Source: SURF-21 sp964510515
Lineage (GTDB): Bacteria; Actinomycetota; Geothermincolia; Geothermincolales; RBG-13-55-18
DNA: 13,081 bases
NCBI GenBank assembly: GCA_964510515.1
Contig: CAZEAU010000043.1
Coordinates: 1 to 13,081 of the forward strand
Direction: 5' to 3'
Both the position numbers and the translations under genes were made by a program. Under the pieces are notes generated by a model. That model did no database searches. It was not told the origin of the DNA and saw nothing but the letters and a program-made list of their open reading frames with translations. Within the stretch, counting starts at the first letter, position 1. Each line of letters starts with the position of its first letter. Shown piece by piece: positions 7,959-13,081 of the stretch.

Positions 7959-9008
7959 TTAAACGCCGAAAACGTGGACATCCGTGGCCTTGAAGGCCAG
8001 GAAGACCTCCCGGCCCCGGTCGAGCTTCATGTCGTCGAACGAATACCTGGTGATGGCGGCCACCAGGCGCATGCCCGCGTCCACCTCCACCTTGACAATG
8101 CCGCCCTCGTCCATGATCCGCGCTATCCTTCCCCGGAACATGTTCCTCGCGCTCGACCGGATGGGATCGAGCGAGAGCAGGATGGACTCCGGCCTGATGG
8201 TCGTATAAACGTCGCCCTCCGCGAGCGCCGCGCTCACCAGCCGGTTGCCGTTGACGGCGATGGAGGAGAGGCCGTTCTCCCGCGATGAAAAGCCCTTGAA
8301 GATGTTGGTTATCCCCACGAAATCCGCCACGAACCTCGAGTTCGGCCGCTTGAAGACCTCGCCGACTTCTCCGACCTGGACTATGCGCCCCGCATCCATG
8401 ATCGCCATGCGGTTGCCGAGCAGAAAGGCCTCGTCGAGGCTGTGGGTGACGTGGACCATGATGGTATCGGTCGCCTCGCGAATCCTTCTCAGCTCCTCCC
8501 TCAGGCTGGCGCGGGTCTCGGGGTCCAGGGCGCTGAGGGGCTCGTCCAGGAGTAGAACCTTCGGCTTCACGGCCAGCGCCCGTGCGATGGCCACCCTCTG
8601 CTGCTCGCCGCCGCTCAAGGTATCGGGGCGCCGGTGGAGAAGGTGGAACACCCCGAGCATCCTGGCGAGCTCCTTCGCCCTGCGCGCGGCCTCGTCTTTT
8701 TTTACCTTCCGGGCCCGGAGCCCGAAAAGGATGTTTTCCTCCACGGTCAGGTGCGGGAAGAGCAGGTAGTCCTGATAGACCATGCCCAGGTAGCGGTTCT
8801 TAGGCGAGATGCCCGTGATGTCCTCTCCGTCCAGGCATATCCTTCCACGGTCCGGCTCGTAGATCCCGGCTATGGTCTCCAGCAATATGGTCTTGCCCGC
8901 CCCGGTCGGGCCGAGGATCATCAGGTAGTCCCCGTCCTCGACCTCCAGGTCGATGCCGCGGAGGGCAAACTCTCCCAGGTCGATATGCAGGTCCTCGATG
9001 GTGATCAA
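7959..9008 (-). CDS. modC: Molybdate/tungstate ABC transporter ATP-binding protein (ModC/WtpC-like)
   Basis: Cytoplasmic ATPase that powers oxyanion import. From a TTG start at 9008 the product has 349 residues: Walker A GPTGAGKT (33-40), Q-loop glutamine 79, signature LSGGEQQ (131-137), Walker B LLLDEP (152-157) and switch His189 (VTHSLDEA). A C-terminal TOBE-like domain from about residue 240 to the end probably binds the oxyanion as a feedback sensor. The opening segment (ITIEDLHIDLGEFALRG) resembles WtpC and archaeal ModC more than enterobacterial ModC, so tungstate may be the substrate. No ATG lies near the N-terminus; TTG has GGAGG four bases upstream, and the ORF upstream of it only repeats the end of the permease. 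It starts 13 bases after modB; a 91-base gap follows. Confidence 0.93.
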   Translation of the reverse strand: MITIEDLHIDLGEFALRGIDLEVEDGDYLMILGPTGAGKTILLETIAGIYEPDRGRICLDGEDITGISPKNRYLGMVYQDYLLFPHLTVEENILFGLRARKVKKDEAARRAKELARMLGVFHLLHRRPDTLSGGEQQRVAIARALAVKPKVLLLDEPLSALDPETRASLREELRRIREATDTIMVHVTHSLDEAFLLGNRMAIMDAGRIVQVGEVGEVFKRPNSRFVADFVGITNIFKGFSSRENGLSSIAVNGNRLVSAALAEGDVYTTIRPESILLSLDPIRSSARNMFRGRIARIMDEGGIVKVEVDAGMRLVAAITRYSFDDMKLDRGREVFLAFKATDVHVFGV

Positions 9009-9021
9009 TGGCCCTCCACGA

Positions 9022-9900
9022 TCAGAAGAGGCGCACCCGGGCCGCCAGCTTCTCCAATACAAACAGGGAGACCAGGGATATCAGGATGAGGACGATGGCG
9101 GCGGTGATGGCCGTGCCCATCCCCCCATCGGAGATGTTGAGAAATATCGCCGACGGCAGGGTCTCGGTGCGCATGCTGGTGGCCCCGGCAACCATGTAAG
9201 CCGCGCCGAACTCCCCGATGCCCCGGCACCAGGTGATGATGGCGCCTGCGAAAAGGCCGTTTCTGGCCATGGGGAGGGTGACCCGCCAGAAGGCCTTGCC
9301 GTCTGCGCACCCCAGGGTCCGGGCCACGTTCTCGTACCTGGGATTGATGCCCTCGAAGGTGGAGCGCAGGATGCGAAAGGTGAAGGGCACGTTGACCAGA
9401 AAATGGGCCAGGACGATGCCGGCCGGCGTGAAGATGAACTTGAGGCCGGCCGAGGAGAGGCCCCTGCCGAAGGAGGTGGTGCCGAAGGTGATGAGAAGCC
9501 CCAGGCCCGCCACCAGGGGCGGTATGGATAGAGGCAGGTCGAGGACGATGCCCAGGAGGGTCTTCCCCTTGAAGCGGTAACGCGACATGGCGTAGGCGGT
9601 GGGCACCGAAACCAGGATGCACAGGATGGTGGAGATGGCCGAGGTGGTGAGGCTGAGCTTGATCGCGAAGCGGATCTCCGCCGAGCCCAGGGCCTTCAGG
9701 ACGTCTCCGAGAGTGGTGTGGGTGAGCATGCTGGCCACGATGGTCACCACGAAGGCGCCGAGGAGAAAGGCGACCGTGGTCGTGGCTGTCTTGAAGGGGG
9801 AGATCCTGATCCGGGGCGGAGCGACGGCCCTTTCCGTGCGCTCGCCCGCGACCTCATGCCGGCCGGTCTCCGTCCACAGCCGCTGATCCATCGTCTCCAT
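9022..9900 (-). CDS. modB: Molybdate/tungstate ABC transporter permease (ModB/WtpB-like)
   Basis: Membrane channel of the importer, 292 residues. After a hydrophilic N-terminal region of about 45 residues come several hydrophobic segments, including FLLGAFVVTIVASM, TTSAISTILCILVSVPTAYAM, a proline-rich LPLSIPPLVAGLGLLITFG helix and a C-terminal AAIVLILISLVSLFV helix. The cytoplasmic coupling loop (EAA motif) is present as ENVARTLGCADGKAFWRVTLP, followed by WCRGIGEFGAAYMVAG, typical of ModB and WtpB. The start at 9900 has GGGGAG five bases upstream; a start at 9933 would overlap the end of modA and has weaker support. It begins 16 bases after the modA stop and ends 13 bases before modC. Confidence 0.93.
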   Translation of the reverse strand: METMDQRLWTETGRHEVAGERTERAVAPPRIRISPFKTATTTVAFLLGAFVVTIVASMLTHTTLGDVLKALGSAEIRFAIKLSLTTSAISTILCILVSVPTAYAMSRYRFKGKTLLGIVLDLPLSIPPLVAGLGLLITFGTTSFGRGLSSAGLKFIFTPAGIVLAHFLVNVPFTFRILRSTFEGINPRYENVARTLGCADGKAFWRVTLPMARNGLFAGAIITWCRGIGEFGAAYMVAGATSMRTETLPSAIFLNISDGGMGTAITAAIVLILISLVSLFVLEKLAARVRLF

Positions 9901-9916
9901 CGCCGCTCCCCTTCGC

Positions 9917-10729
9917 TCAGTCCCGCTTCTCATACCTGGGGTCGGGGTAGGCCTCGAACCCGTGCGACTCGAATATCCGCTTGCCCGCGTCGGATGCGCA
10001 GAACTCCACGAAGGCCTTCGCGGTGTCCGCGTTTCCGGAGAAGGACAGGGCGCCGATGGAGATGAGCTGGACGAGGTTCTGCTCCAGGGGTATCTCGATC
10101 ATCTGCACGCCCTCCGTCCTCTCATCCGTCCAGCTCAGGGAGGCGTCGGCCTGGCGCTGGCCGACATAGACGTTCAGCTTGTCAACGGTGGCGGTCGTGG
10201 CGATCACGTTGGCCCAGACCGCGTCCTTGAGGCCGTTATTCTCCAGGATCCGATTCCCCTGCTTGCCGATGGAACAAGCCTCCGGATCGCCCCATACGAC
10301 CTTGACGCCCGGTTTGGCCAGATCGGCAAGGCTCTCTATGCCGGCGGGGTTGCCGGTCGGGACGATGATGACGGGGATGTGATATGCGACCGTCCCGCTG
10401 GCGTCGATGAAGCCCTTCTCCGCCGCCTTGTCGATATACGAGGAATCGCCGGGCATGAAGACGTCACCCTCGCGGGTGGTTTCCAGCTGGGCCAGGTGTG
10501 TCCCGCAACCGCCGAAGTTGAAGTCGACCCTGGTGCCGTATTCTTCCTGGAAGTCCGCCGCCACCTCCAACATGGGCTCCCTCATGCCGGCTCCGCAATA
10601 GACCATGATGGACTCGGCGTGCTGCTCGATCTCATCCCCGGAGTCCTGCGCCTGCGAACCGCAGCCGGCCATCACGGCCATCGCCAGCAGGCAGGCGGCG
10701 ACCGCCAGTATCGGCCTTCCCGGCCTCAT
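9917..10729 (-). CDS. modA: Molybdate/tungstate-binding lipoprotein of the ABC importer (ModA/WtpA-like)
   Basis: Extracytoplasmic binding protein that delivers the oxyanion to the permease. The 270-residue product begins with a lipoprotein signal peptide: basic start, hydrophobic core, and lipobox MAGC with Cys23 as the lipidated residue. Then come segments typical of the ModA/solute-binding type II fold: IMVYCGAGMREPMLEVAADF, a ligand loop FGGCGTHLAQLETT, GDVFMPGDSSY, and a C-terminal ALSFSGNADTAKAFVEFCAS. The ligand loop has Cys where ModA usually has Ser. Whether Mo or W is preferred cannot be read from the sequence. It is first in the seven-gene operon, behind leader copy B, and its ribosome site (GGGGGGCGA) is mediocre. 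Two GC hairpins precede it: GCCGCC-UGG-GGCGGU, and GGCC-GCGA-GGCC just before the G-rich ribosome site. Confidence 0.9.
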   Translation of the reverse strand: MRPGRPILAVAACLLAMAVMAGCGSQAQDSGDEIEQHAESIMVYCGAGMREPMLEVAADFQEEYGTRVDFNFGGCGTHLAQLETTREGDVFMPGDSSYIDKAAEKGFIDASGTVAYHIPVIIVPTGNPAGIESLADLAKPGVKVVWGDPEACSIGKQGNRILENNGLKDAVWANVIATTATVDKLNVYVGQRQADASLSWTDERTEGVQMIEIPLEQNLVQLISIGALSFSGNADTAKAFVEFCASDAGKRIFESHGFEAYPDPRYEKRD

Positions 10730-10824
10730 CGGATTCGCCCCCCGGGCCTCGCGGCCACCGCCCCAGGCGGCGATGGGGGTCTTGCGGTCATGGGTGACGT
10801 GGGGTCGTGACGGCGCGTGATAAC

Positions 10825-10947
10825 GGAGGTGTGCACGGTGTTCTCCTTTCCAAGCACGGGAGGCACAGGCGTTTCCATCTGCACCCTATCGGCCTCCGTC
10901 CCCTAGCTTGCGCCTTAGGTACGAAGGCTCGGAGAATGGTACTTACA
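10825..10947 (-). promoter_or_regulatory. Riboswitch-like leader, copy B (Moco RNA motif candidate), upstream of modA
   Basis: A divergent relative of copies A and C. It shares CCUAAGGCGC(A/G)AGCUA and CCCGUGCUUGGAAAGG exactly or nearly so. The helix around the first segment is CCUUCGU/ACGGAGG here against CAGUCC/GGGCUG in A and C, so all pairs changed together. The enclosing helix is GGUG/CACC against CAGG/CCUG. The GAAA hairpin is CAGAUG-GAAA-CGCCUG. The tetraloop is GCAA instead of GCGA. Such compensating changes show that RNA structure is conserved. No terminator with a U-run follows, so control may act on translation of modA or by another route. Likely ligand: the Mo/W cofactor, by analogy with the Moco motif upstream of modABC. 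Confidence 0.78.
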
Positions 10948-10953
10948 GGCGGC

Positions 10954-10983
10954 AGTATAAGCACATCGGCGAAAGGATGTCAA
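10954..10983 (-). promoter_or_regulatory. Sigma-70-type promoter of the Mo/W transport and FDH-maturation operon
   Basis: TTGACA (10978-10983) is 18 bases from TATACT (10954-10959) on the minus strand. Transcription should start near 10947, just ahead of leader copy B. The -10 hexamer is closer to consensus than those of copies A and C. Confidence 0.8.
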
Positions 10984-11118
10984 CAACGATGGCGCCGCAA
11001 GCGGGCACTCGCGCGCCTGCGTACATGGTAATTTAAGGAAGTATATCCGCGCATGCCCCCTGGCCGCCGGCGGGGACGCCCGGCTTCGCTTCCCCCTGCT
11101 CCCGGCCCGGGAAAGCGC

Positions 11119-11148
11119 TTGAGCCGGACGCGCCCCAGGGGGTATAAG
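11119..11148 (+). promoter_or_regulatory. Probable promoter of the DUF364-type gene
   Basis: TTGAGC (11119-11124) and TATAAG (11143-11148) are 18 bases apart, giving a leader of about 40 bases before the ATG at 11198. The rest of the divergent intergenic region from 10984 to 11118 shows no gene and no clear motif. Confidence 0.5.
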
Positions 11149-11197
11149 GACTTAAGGAGTCCCTGCGGATGTTCCCAGGAGGAGAAGGAGCCTTTCC

Positions 11198-11914
11198 ATG
11201 TACGAACTGATCAGGTCCCGCTTCCGAGAGATGGCGGAGGAGCACGGCATCCTCGACGAGGAGATCGAGATACGCGCCATGACCCTGACGCCGCAAGAGG
11301 CCATCGGGAACCCGGAGGACCGGGACTACCCGCTCATCAGGGGGCGGGAACGCCTGATGCAGGCGGAGTTCAAGGGCGAGCTGGGCCAGGCATTCACCGA
11401 TATGTTCGGGAATTATGAGGGCAGCATCGTGGATGTCCTGGAGATGAAGCTGGAGAACAATTTTCGCCGCGCCGTGTTCGTGTCGAGCCTCAATGCCGTC
11501 ATGAGGTCCCTGGAAACGGTCGAGAAGACGGTCCATTGCCGGGATGAAGAGCCCAGGGAGTGCGCCCTGGCGCTGGCAGGACATGTCAGGGAATCATATG
11601 GCGATCCCAAGATAGCTTTCGTGGGGTTTCAGCCCAGGATGATTGAGGCGCTTTCTCCCGCATTCGAGTTGAGGGTAACCGACATGGACGAGGAGAACAT
11701 CGGAAAGACGAAATTCGGCTGCCTCGTTCACGGCCCGGACAAGGCGCAAGAATTTCTGGACTGGTGCGACCTGGCGCTGGTGACCGGCACCACCGCCGTG
11801 AACGACACCTTGCGCCGCTTCTGTGAATCGGCCAACGCCGTCTTCTACGGAGTGACCATAAGCGGCATGGCAAGGCTGATGGGATTGAACCATTTCTGCC
11901 ATTGCGGCCGCTAG
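11198..11914 (+). CDS. DUF4213/DUF364 family protein (putative heavy-metal chelation, Rossmann-like)
   Basis: A 238-residue soluble protein without signal peptide or membrane segment. The N-terminal part (to about residue 125) matches what I know of DUF4213: DYPLIRGRERLMQAEFKG, GQAFTDMFG, RRAVFVSSLNAVMRSL and a conserved VEKTVHC with Cys113. The second half is the Rossmann-like DUF364 domain: KIAFVGFQPRMIEAL, RVTDMDEENIGKTKFG, LALVTGTTAVNDTLRRF, and a C-terminal tail YGVTISGMARLMGLNHFCHCG. Conserved Cys/His residues (TVHC, HFCHC) fit the suggested metal-chelating role, but the biochemical activity is not established. AAGGAG lies seven bases before the ATG. It is transcribed away from the Mo/W transporter operon, which suggests, without proof, a role in Mo, W or cofactor handling. 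It ends 15 bases before the convergent trmO-like gene. Confidence 0.85.
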   Translation: MYELIRSRFREMAEEHGILDEEIEIRAMTLTPQEAIGNPEDRDYPLIRGRERLMQAEFKGELGQAFTDMFGNYEGSIVDVLEMKLENNFRRAVFVSSLNAVMRSLETVEKTVHCRDEEPRECALALAGHVRESYGDPKIAFVGFQPRMIEALSPAFELRVTDMDEENIGKTKFGCLVHGPDKAQEFLDWCDLALVTGTTAVNDTLRRFCESANAVFYGVTISGMARLMGLNHFCHCGR

Positions 11915-11929
11915 GCGGGGGACCCGGCA

Positions 11930-12427
11930 TCAACCGCCGCTTTGCAGCGAGAAGCGGCCATCGTCCCGCTTCTCGCCGGCGCCGTGGAGCTTGCCCTCAT
12001 ACCAGCCGATCCTGGCCGGGCCGGGGGAATCCAGCCGAGGTATGTGCGGCTTCACATCCAGGACCGGGGTTCCGTCCAGCACGTCCACGTCCCTGATGTG
12101 CAGGAGGTTGCCCTCCACGCGGGAAAGGCGCACCACGCTCATGCCTATATGGTTGGGCCGCACCGGAGCACGGGTAGCGAATATGCCCCGCTCCACGACG
12201 TCCATGAAGGGTTTCGTCCTGAGCCTGGTCAAGCGGCACCTGTGAAAGTGATAGATCAACACGAGATGGGAGAAGCCGTCGAGGTCCCGCAGCCCGGGGG
12301 CGAACTCCTCGTACACCTCCACCACCGCCTCGACGTCCCGGCCCCCCTCGGGCTGGATGGGGGTGCCGCAGTTCTCCCGGAAAGGCGAATGGATGATGCC
12401 GATGGGCTCCAGCGCGATCCTGCTCAA
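11930..12427 (-). CDS. TrmO/TsaA-family SAM-dependent methyltransferase
   Basis: A 165-residue protein of the TrmO (YaeB, TsaA) family, whose E. coli member N6-methylates t6A37 of tRNA-Thr using SAM. Hallmarks are the N-terminal LEPIGIIHSPF, the FSHLVLIYHFHRC strand, ERGIFATRAPVRPNHIGMSVVRL and VDVLDGTPVLDVKPHIPRLD. It covers the beta-barrel domain only; E. coli TrmO (235 residues) has a further C-terminal domain. Start: TTG at 12427 with GAGGGG six bases upstream. The open frame extends to 12652, but that part is Arg/Gly-rich, unlike the family, and contains the likely promoter. Short TsaA proteins are often seen near molybdopterin genes in anaerobes, as I recall, so the substrate might not be tRNA. 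It is convergent with the DUF364-type gene. Confidence 0.9.
   Translation of the reverse strand: MSRIALEPIGIIHSPFRENCGTPIQPEGGRDVEAVVEVYEEFAPGLRDLDGFSHLVLIYHFHRCRLTRLRTKPFMDVVERGIFATRAPVRPNHIGMSVVRLSRVEGNLLHIRDVDVLDGTPVLDVKPHIPRLDSPGPARIGWYEGKLHGAGEKRDDGRFSLQSGG
11947..11976. other. Perfect 11-bp inverted repeat at the 3' end of the trmO-like gene
   Basis: GCGAGAAGCGG (11947-11957) and CCGCTTCTCGC (11966-11976) enclose an eight-base loop. It lies in the last codons of the trmO-like gene and 33 bases past the stop of the convergent DUF364-type gene. There is no U-run on either side. It could end or stabilise the 3' end of the plus-strand transcript. Confidence 0.55.
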
Positions 12428-12473
12428 TCGTATCCCCTCGTCGTCTCGCTCGATGCGGAAGCATGTGCTCCCT

Positions 12474-12482
12474 TTTATAGCA
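12474..12482 (-). promoter_or_regulatory. Extended -10 promoter of the trmO-like gene
   Basis: The minus strand reads TGCTATAAA (TGn plus TATAAA). Transcription would start near 12466 and give a leader of about 40 bases before the TTG at 12427. No good -35 hexamer is visible, which is common with extended -10 promoters. The stretch 12483-12645 behind it holds no gene or clear motif. Confidence 0.5.
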
Positions 12483-12645
12483 TATGCCTTTTCCCGCCGC
12501 CAGCGCCTCCCGGGGCGGGAGCTCTCTCCGCGGCCTGGCGCGCGTCCGCGAAAGGATGGCAGAGCGCCTTCGCATGGGGGCAGGCGGCCGCGCGATCGCC
12601 CCGCGGCGCTTCCCGCACGAGGGATGCGCAATGCCGCTTGCCGCC

Positions 12646-12674
12646 TTGACATCTCTTTTCTTTTCCGTTAACAA
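12646..12674 (+). promoter_or_regulatory. Sigma-70-type promoter ahead of leader copy C
   Basis: TTGACA (12646-12651), a 17-base spacer and TAACAA (12669-12674). Spacing and -35 equal those of the fdhA promoter, while the spacer sequence differs, so the promoter is kept by selection or only the two leaders are recently copied. Predicted start is about 12681, the first base of P1. Confidence 0.75.
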
Positions 12675-12680
12675 TCCTTA

Positions 12681-12838
12681 CGTATGGTTTTCCGAAGCAG
12701 TCCGACCTAAGGCGCGAGCTAAGGAGGGCTGACGTCAGGGTAGGGTTGGAAACGGCCCTGCTTCCCGTGCTTGGAAAGGGAGACCTGAGCCGTACGCGCA
12801 TGGAGGCGTCCTTTCCTTGAGGGGGCGCCCCTCTTTAT
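12681..12838 (+). promoter_or_regulatory. Riboswitch-like leader, copy C (Moco RNA motif candidate)
   Basis: Nearly identical to copy A but on the opposite strand. Helices: P1 CGUAUGG (12681-12687) with CCGUACG (12790-12796); CAGUCC (12698-12703) with GGGCUG (12726-12731), capped by the GCGA tetraloop (12714-12717); UCAGG (12735-12739) with CCUGA (12784-12788); AGGGUUG-GAAA-CGGCCCU (12742-12759); UUCCC (12762-12766) with GGGAG (12778-12782). Against copy A it has six differences in 166 bases, all transitions. Three change U-A into U-G pairs and others lengthen P1 from 5 to 7 bp. It implies that the gene beginning at 13019, or one behind it, belongs to the same Mo/W-cofactor regulon. Confidence 0.8.
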
Positions 12839-12839
12839 T
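12805..12839 (+). terminator. Terminator-like hairpin at the end of leader copy C
   Basis: GGCGTCC (12805-12811) pairs with GGGCGCC (12823-12829) through seven pairs including one U-G, followed by CCTCTTTATT. The 3' half of P1 ends only nine bases before it. A switch between aptamer and terminator is plausible, but the U-run is short. Confidence 0.58.
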
Positions 12840-13018
12840 GCGGCGGCTTTCCCTCCCCTGCCGCGCGGCGAAGCTGTGCTCAGTGTTTGCGGATTTTTCC
12901 GTGCTGCGAAGCATGGACCATAGCGACGGAAGCCGTAAAGCGGCGAAGGGGTGGGTTCGAGTATCGCCCCGTGGGGGATCGCGGCCGGGCCGGCATCGAA
13001 ACAGGCGGAGGATTGATC
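12839..13018 (+). other. Hairpin-rich leader between copy C and the last gene
   Basis: No gene recognised. Three consecutive hairpins can form: UCCGUGC-(6)-GCAUGGA at 12898-12917, GCCG-UAAAG-CGGC at 12932-12944, and GGGGUG-(11)-CGCCCC at 12948-12970, the last with a UUCGA in its loop. The equally long leader between copy A and fdhA has a different sequence. An ATG at 12913 opens a frame to the window end but lacks a ribosome site and encodes an Arg/Gly-rich string, so I read it as non-coding. Whether this is a second regulatory RNA is open. Confidence 0.4.
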
Positions 13019-13081
13019 ATGACGCCGGACATGAACGACGCAGCCCCCCAGGGCAAACAGCGCTACGCGGAAGCGGACGAC
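13019..13081 (+). CDS. Start of an unidentified gene, cut by the window
   Basis: ATG at 13019 with GGAGG seven bases upstream. Only 21 codons are visible; the peptide starts MTPDMNDAAPQGKQRY and is hydrophilic, with no signal peptide or cysteine motif. I do not recognise the family. Because it follows leader copy C, a Mo/W enzyme, a cofactor-synthesis protein or another formate-metabolism gene is the natural guess, but nothing in the visible residues shows this. Confidence 0.6.
   Translation, partial: MTPDMNDAAPQGKQRYAEADD

Noticed and set aside
12948..12990. tRNA-like segment GGGGTGGGTTCGAGTATCGCCCC, a possible T-arm of a tRNA (for example tRNA-Sec, which this FDH needs).
   Set aside because: The loop is 11 bases instead of 7, and no acceptor stem, anticodon arm or TCA anticodon can be placed around it.
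12913..13081. ORF from ATG 12913 to the window end.
   Set aside because: No ribosome site, an Arg/Gly-rich product of shadow type, and a different frame from the ATG at 13019, which has GGAGG at good spacing.
1..13081. Mobile elements, transposase genes, CRISPR arrays and attachment sites.
   Set aside because: No transposase or integrase motif, no regularly spaced short repeats and no terminal inverted repeats with target duplications were seen. The only long repeats are the leader copies.

Overview
The window comes from a GC-rich anaerobic bacterium. Bacterial traits visible here are a twin-arginine signal, a lipobox, sigma-70-type promoters, and a SECIS hairpin directly behind a UGA codon inside a gene. 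Gene content suggests a formate-oxidising anaerobe using molybdenum or tungsten together with selenium. A deep-branching Gram-positive or actinobacterial lineage is possible, but I cannot fix the taxon from the sequence.

Layout. (1) 1-4443, minus strand: a promoter, a riboswitch-like leader, then the selenocysteine formate dehydrogenase catalytic subunit (fdhA; UGA at 3496-3498 with an adjacent SECIS hairpin) and its four-[4Fe-4S] beta subunit, which runs off the left edge. (2) 4666-10983, minus strand: a second promoter and related leader, followed by seven genes: substrate-binding lipoprotein, permease and ATPase of a molybdate/tungstate ABC importer, a MobB-like P-loop protein, fdhD, mobA and fdhE. 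This is a metal-uptake, cofactor-finishing and FDH-maturation operon. (3) 11119-11914, plus strand: a gene of the DUF4213/DUF364 (putative heavy-metal chelation, Rossmann-like) type. (4) 11930-12482, minus strand: a short TrmO/TsaA-family methyltransferase gene, convergent with the previous one. (5) 12646-13081, plus strand: a third promoter plus leader, nearly identical to the one before fdhA, a further hairpin-rich leader, and the first 21 codons of an unidentified gene.

The main theme is regulatory. Three copies of one structured RNA leader (166-nt copies A and C with only six differences; a divergent copy B with compensating helix changes) stand directly behind TTGACA promoters ahead of the enzyme operon, the transporter/maturation operon and an unseen third transcription unit. 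Context and architecture (multi-stem junction, GNRA tetraloops, terminator after two copies) fit the molybdenum/tungsten-cofactor (Moco RNA motif) riboswitch class. Copies A and C also form an inverted repeat enclosing the accessory cluster. Enzyme production is therefore probably gated by cofactor status at the RNA level and by selenium at the UGA codon. No mobile element, CRISPR array, rRNA or tRNA gene was found.
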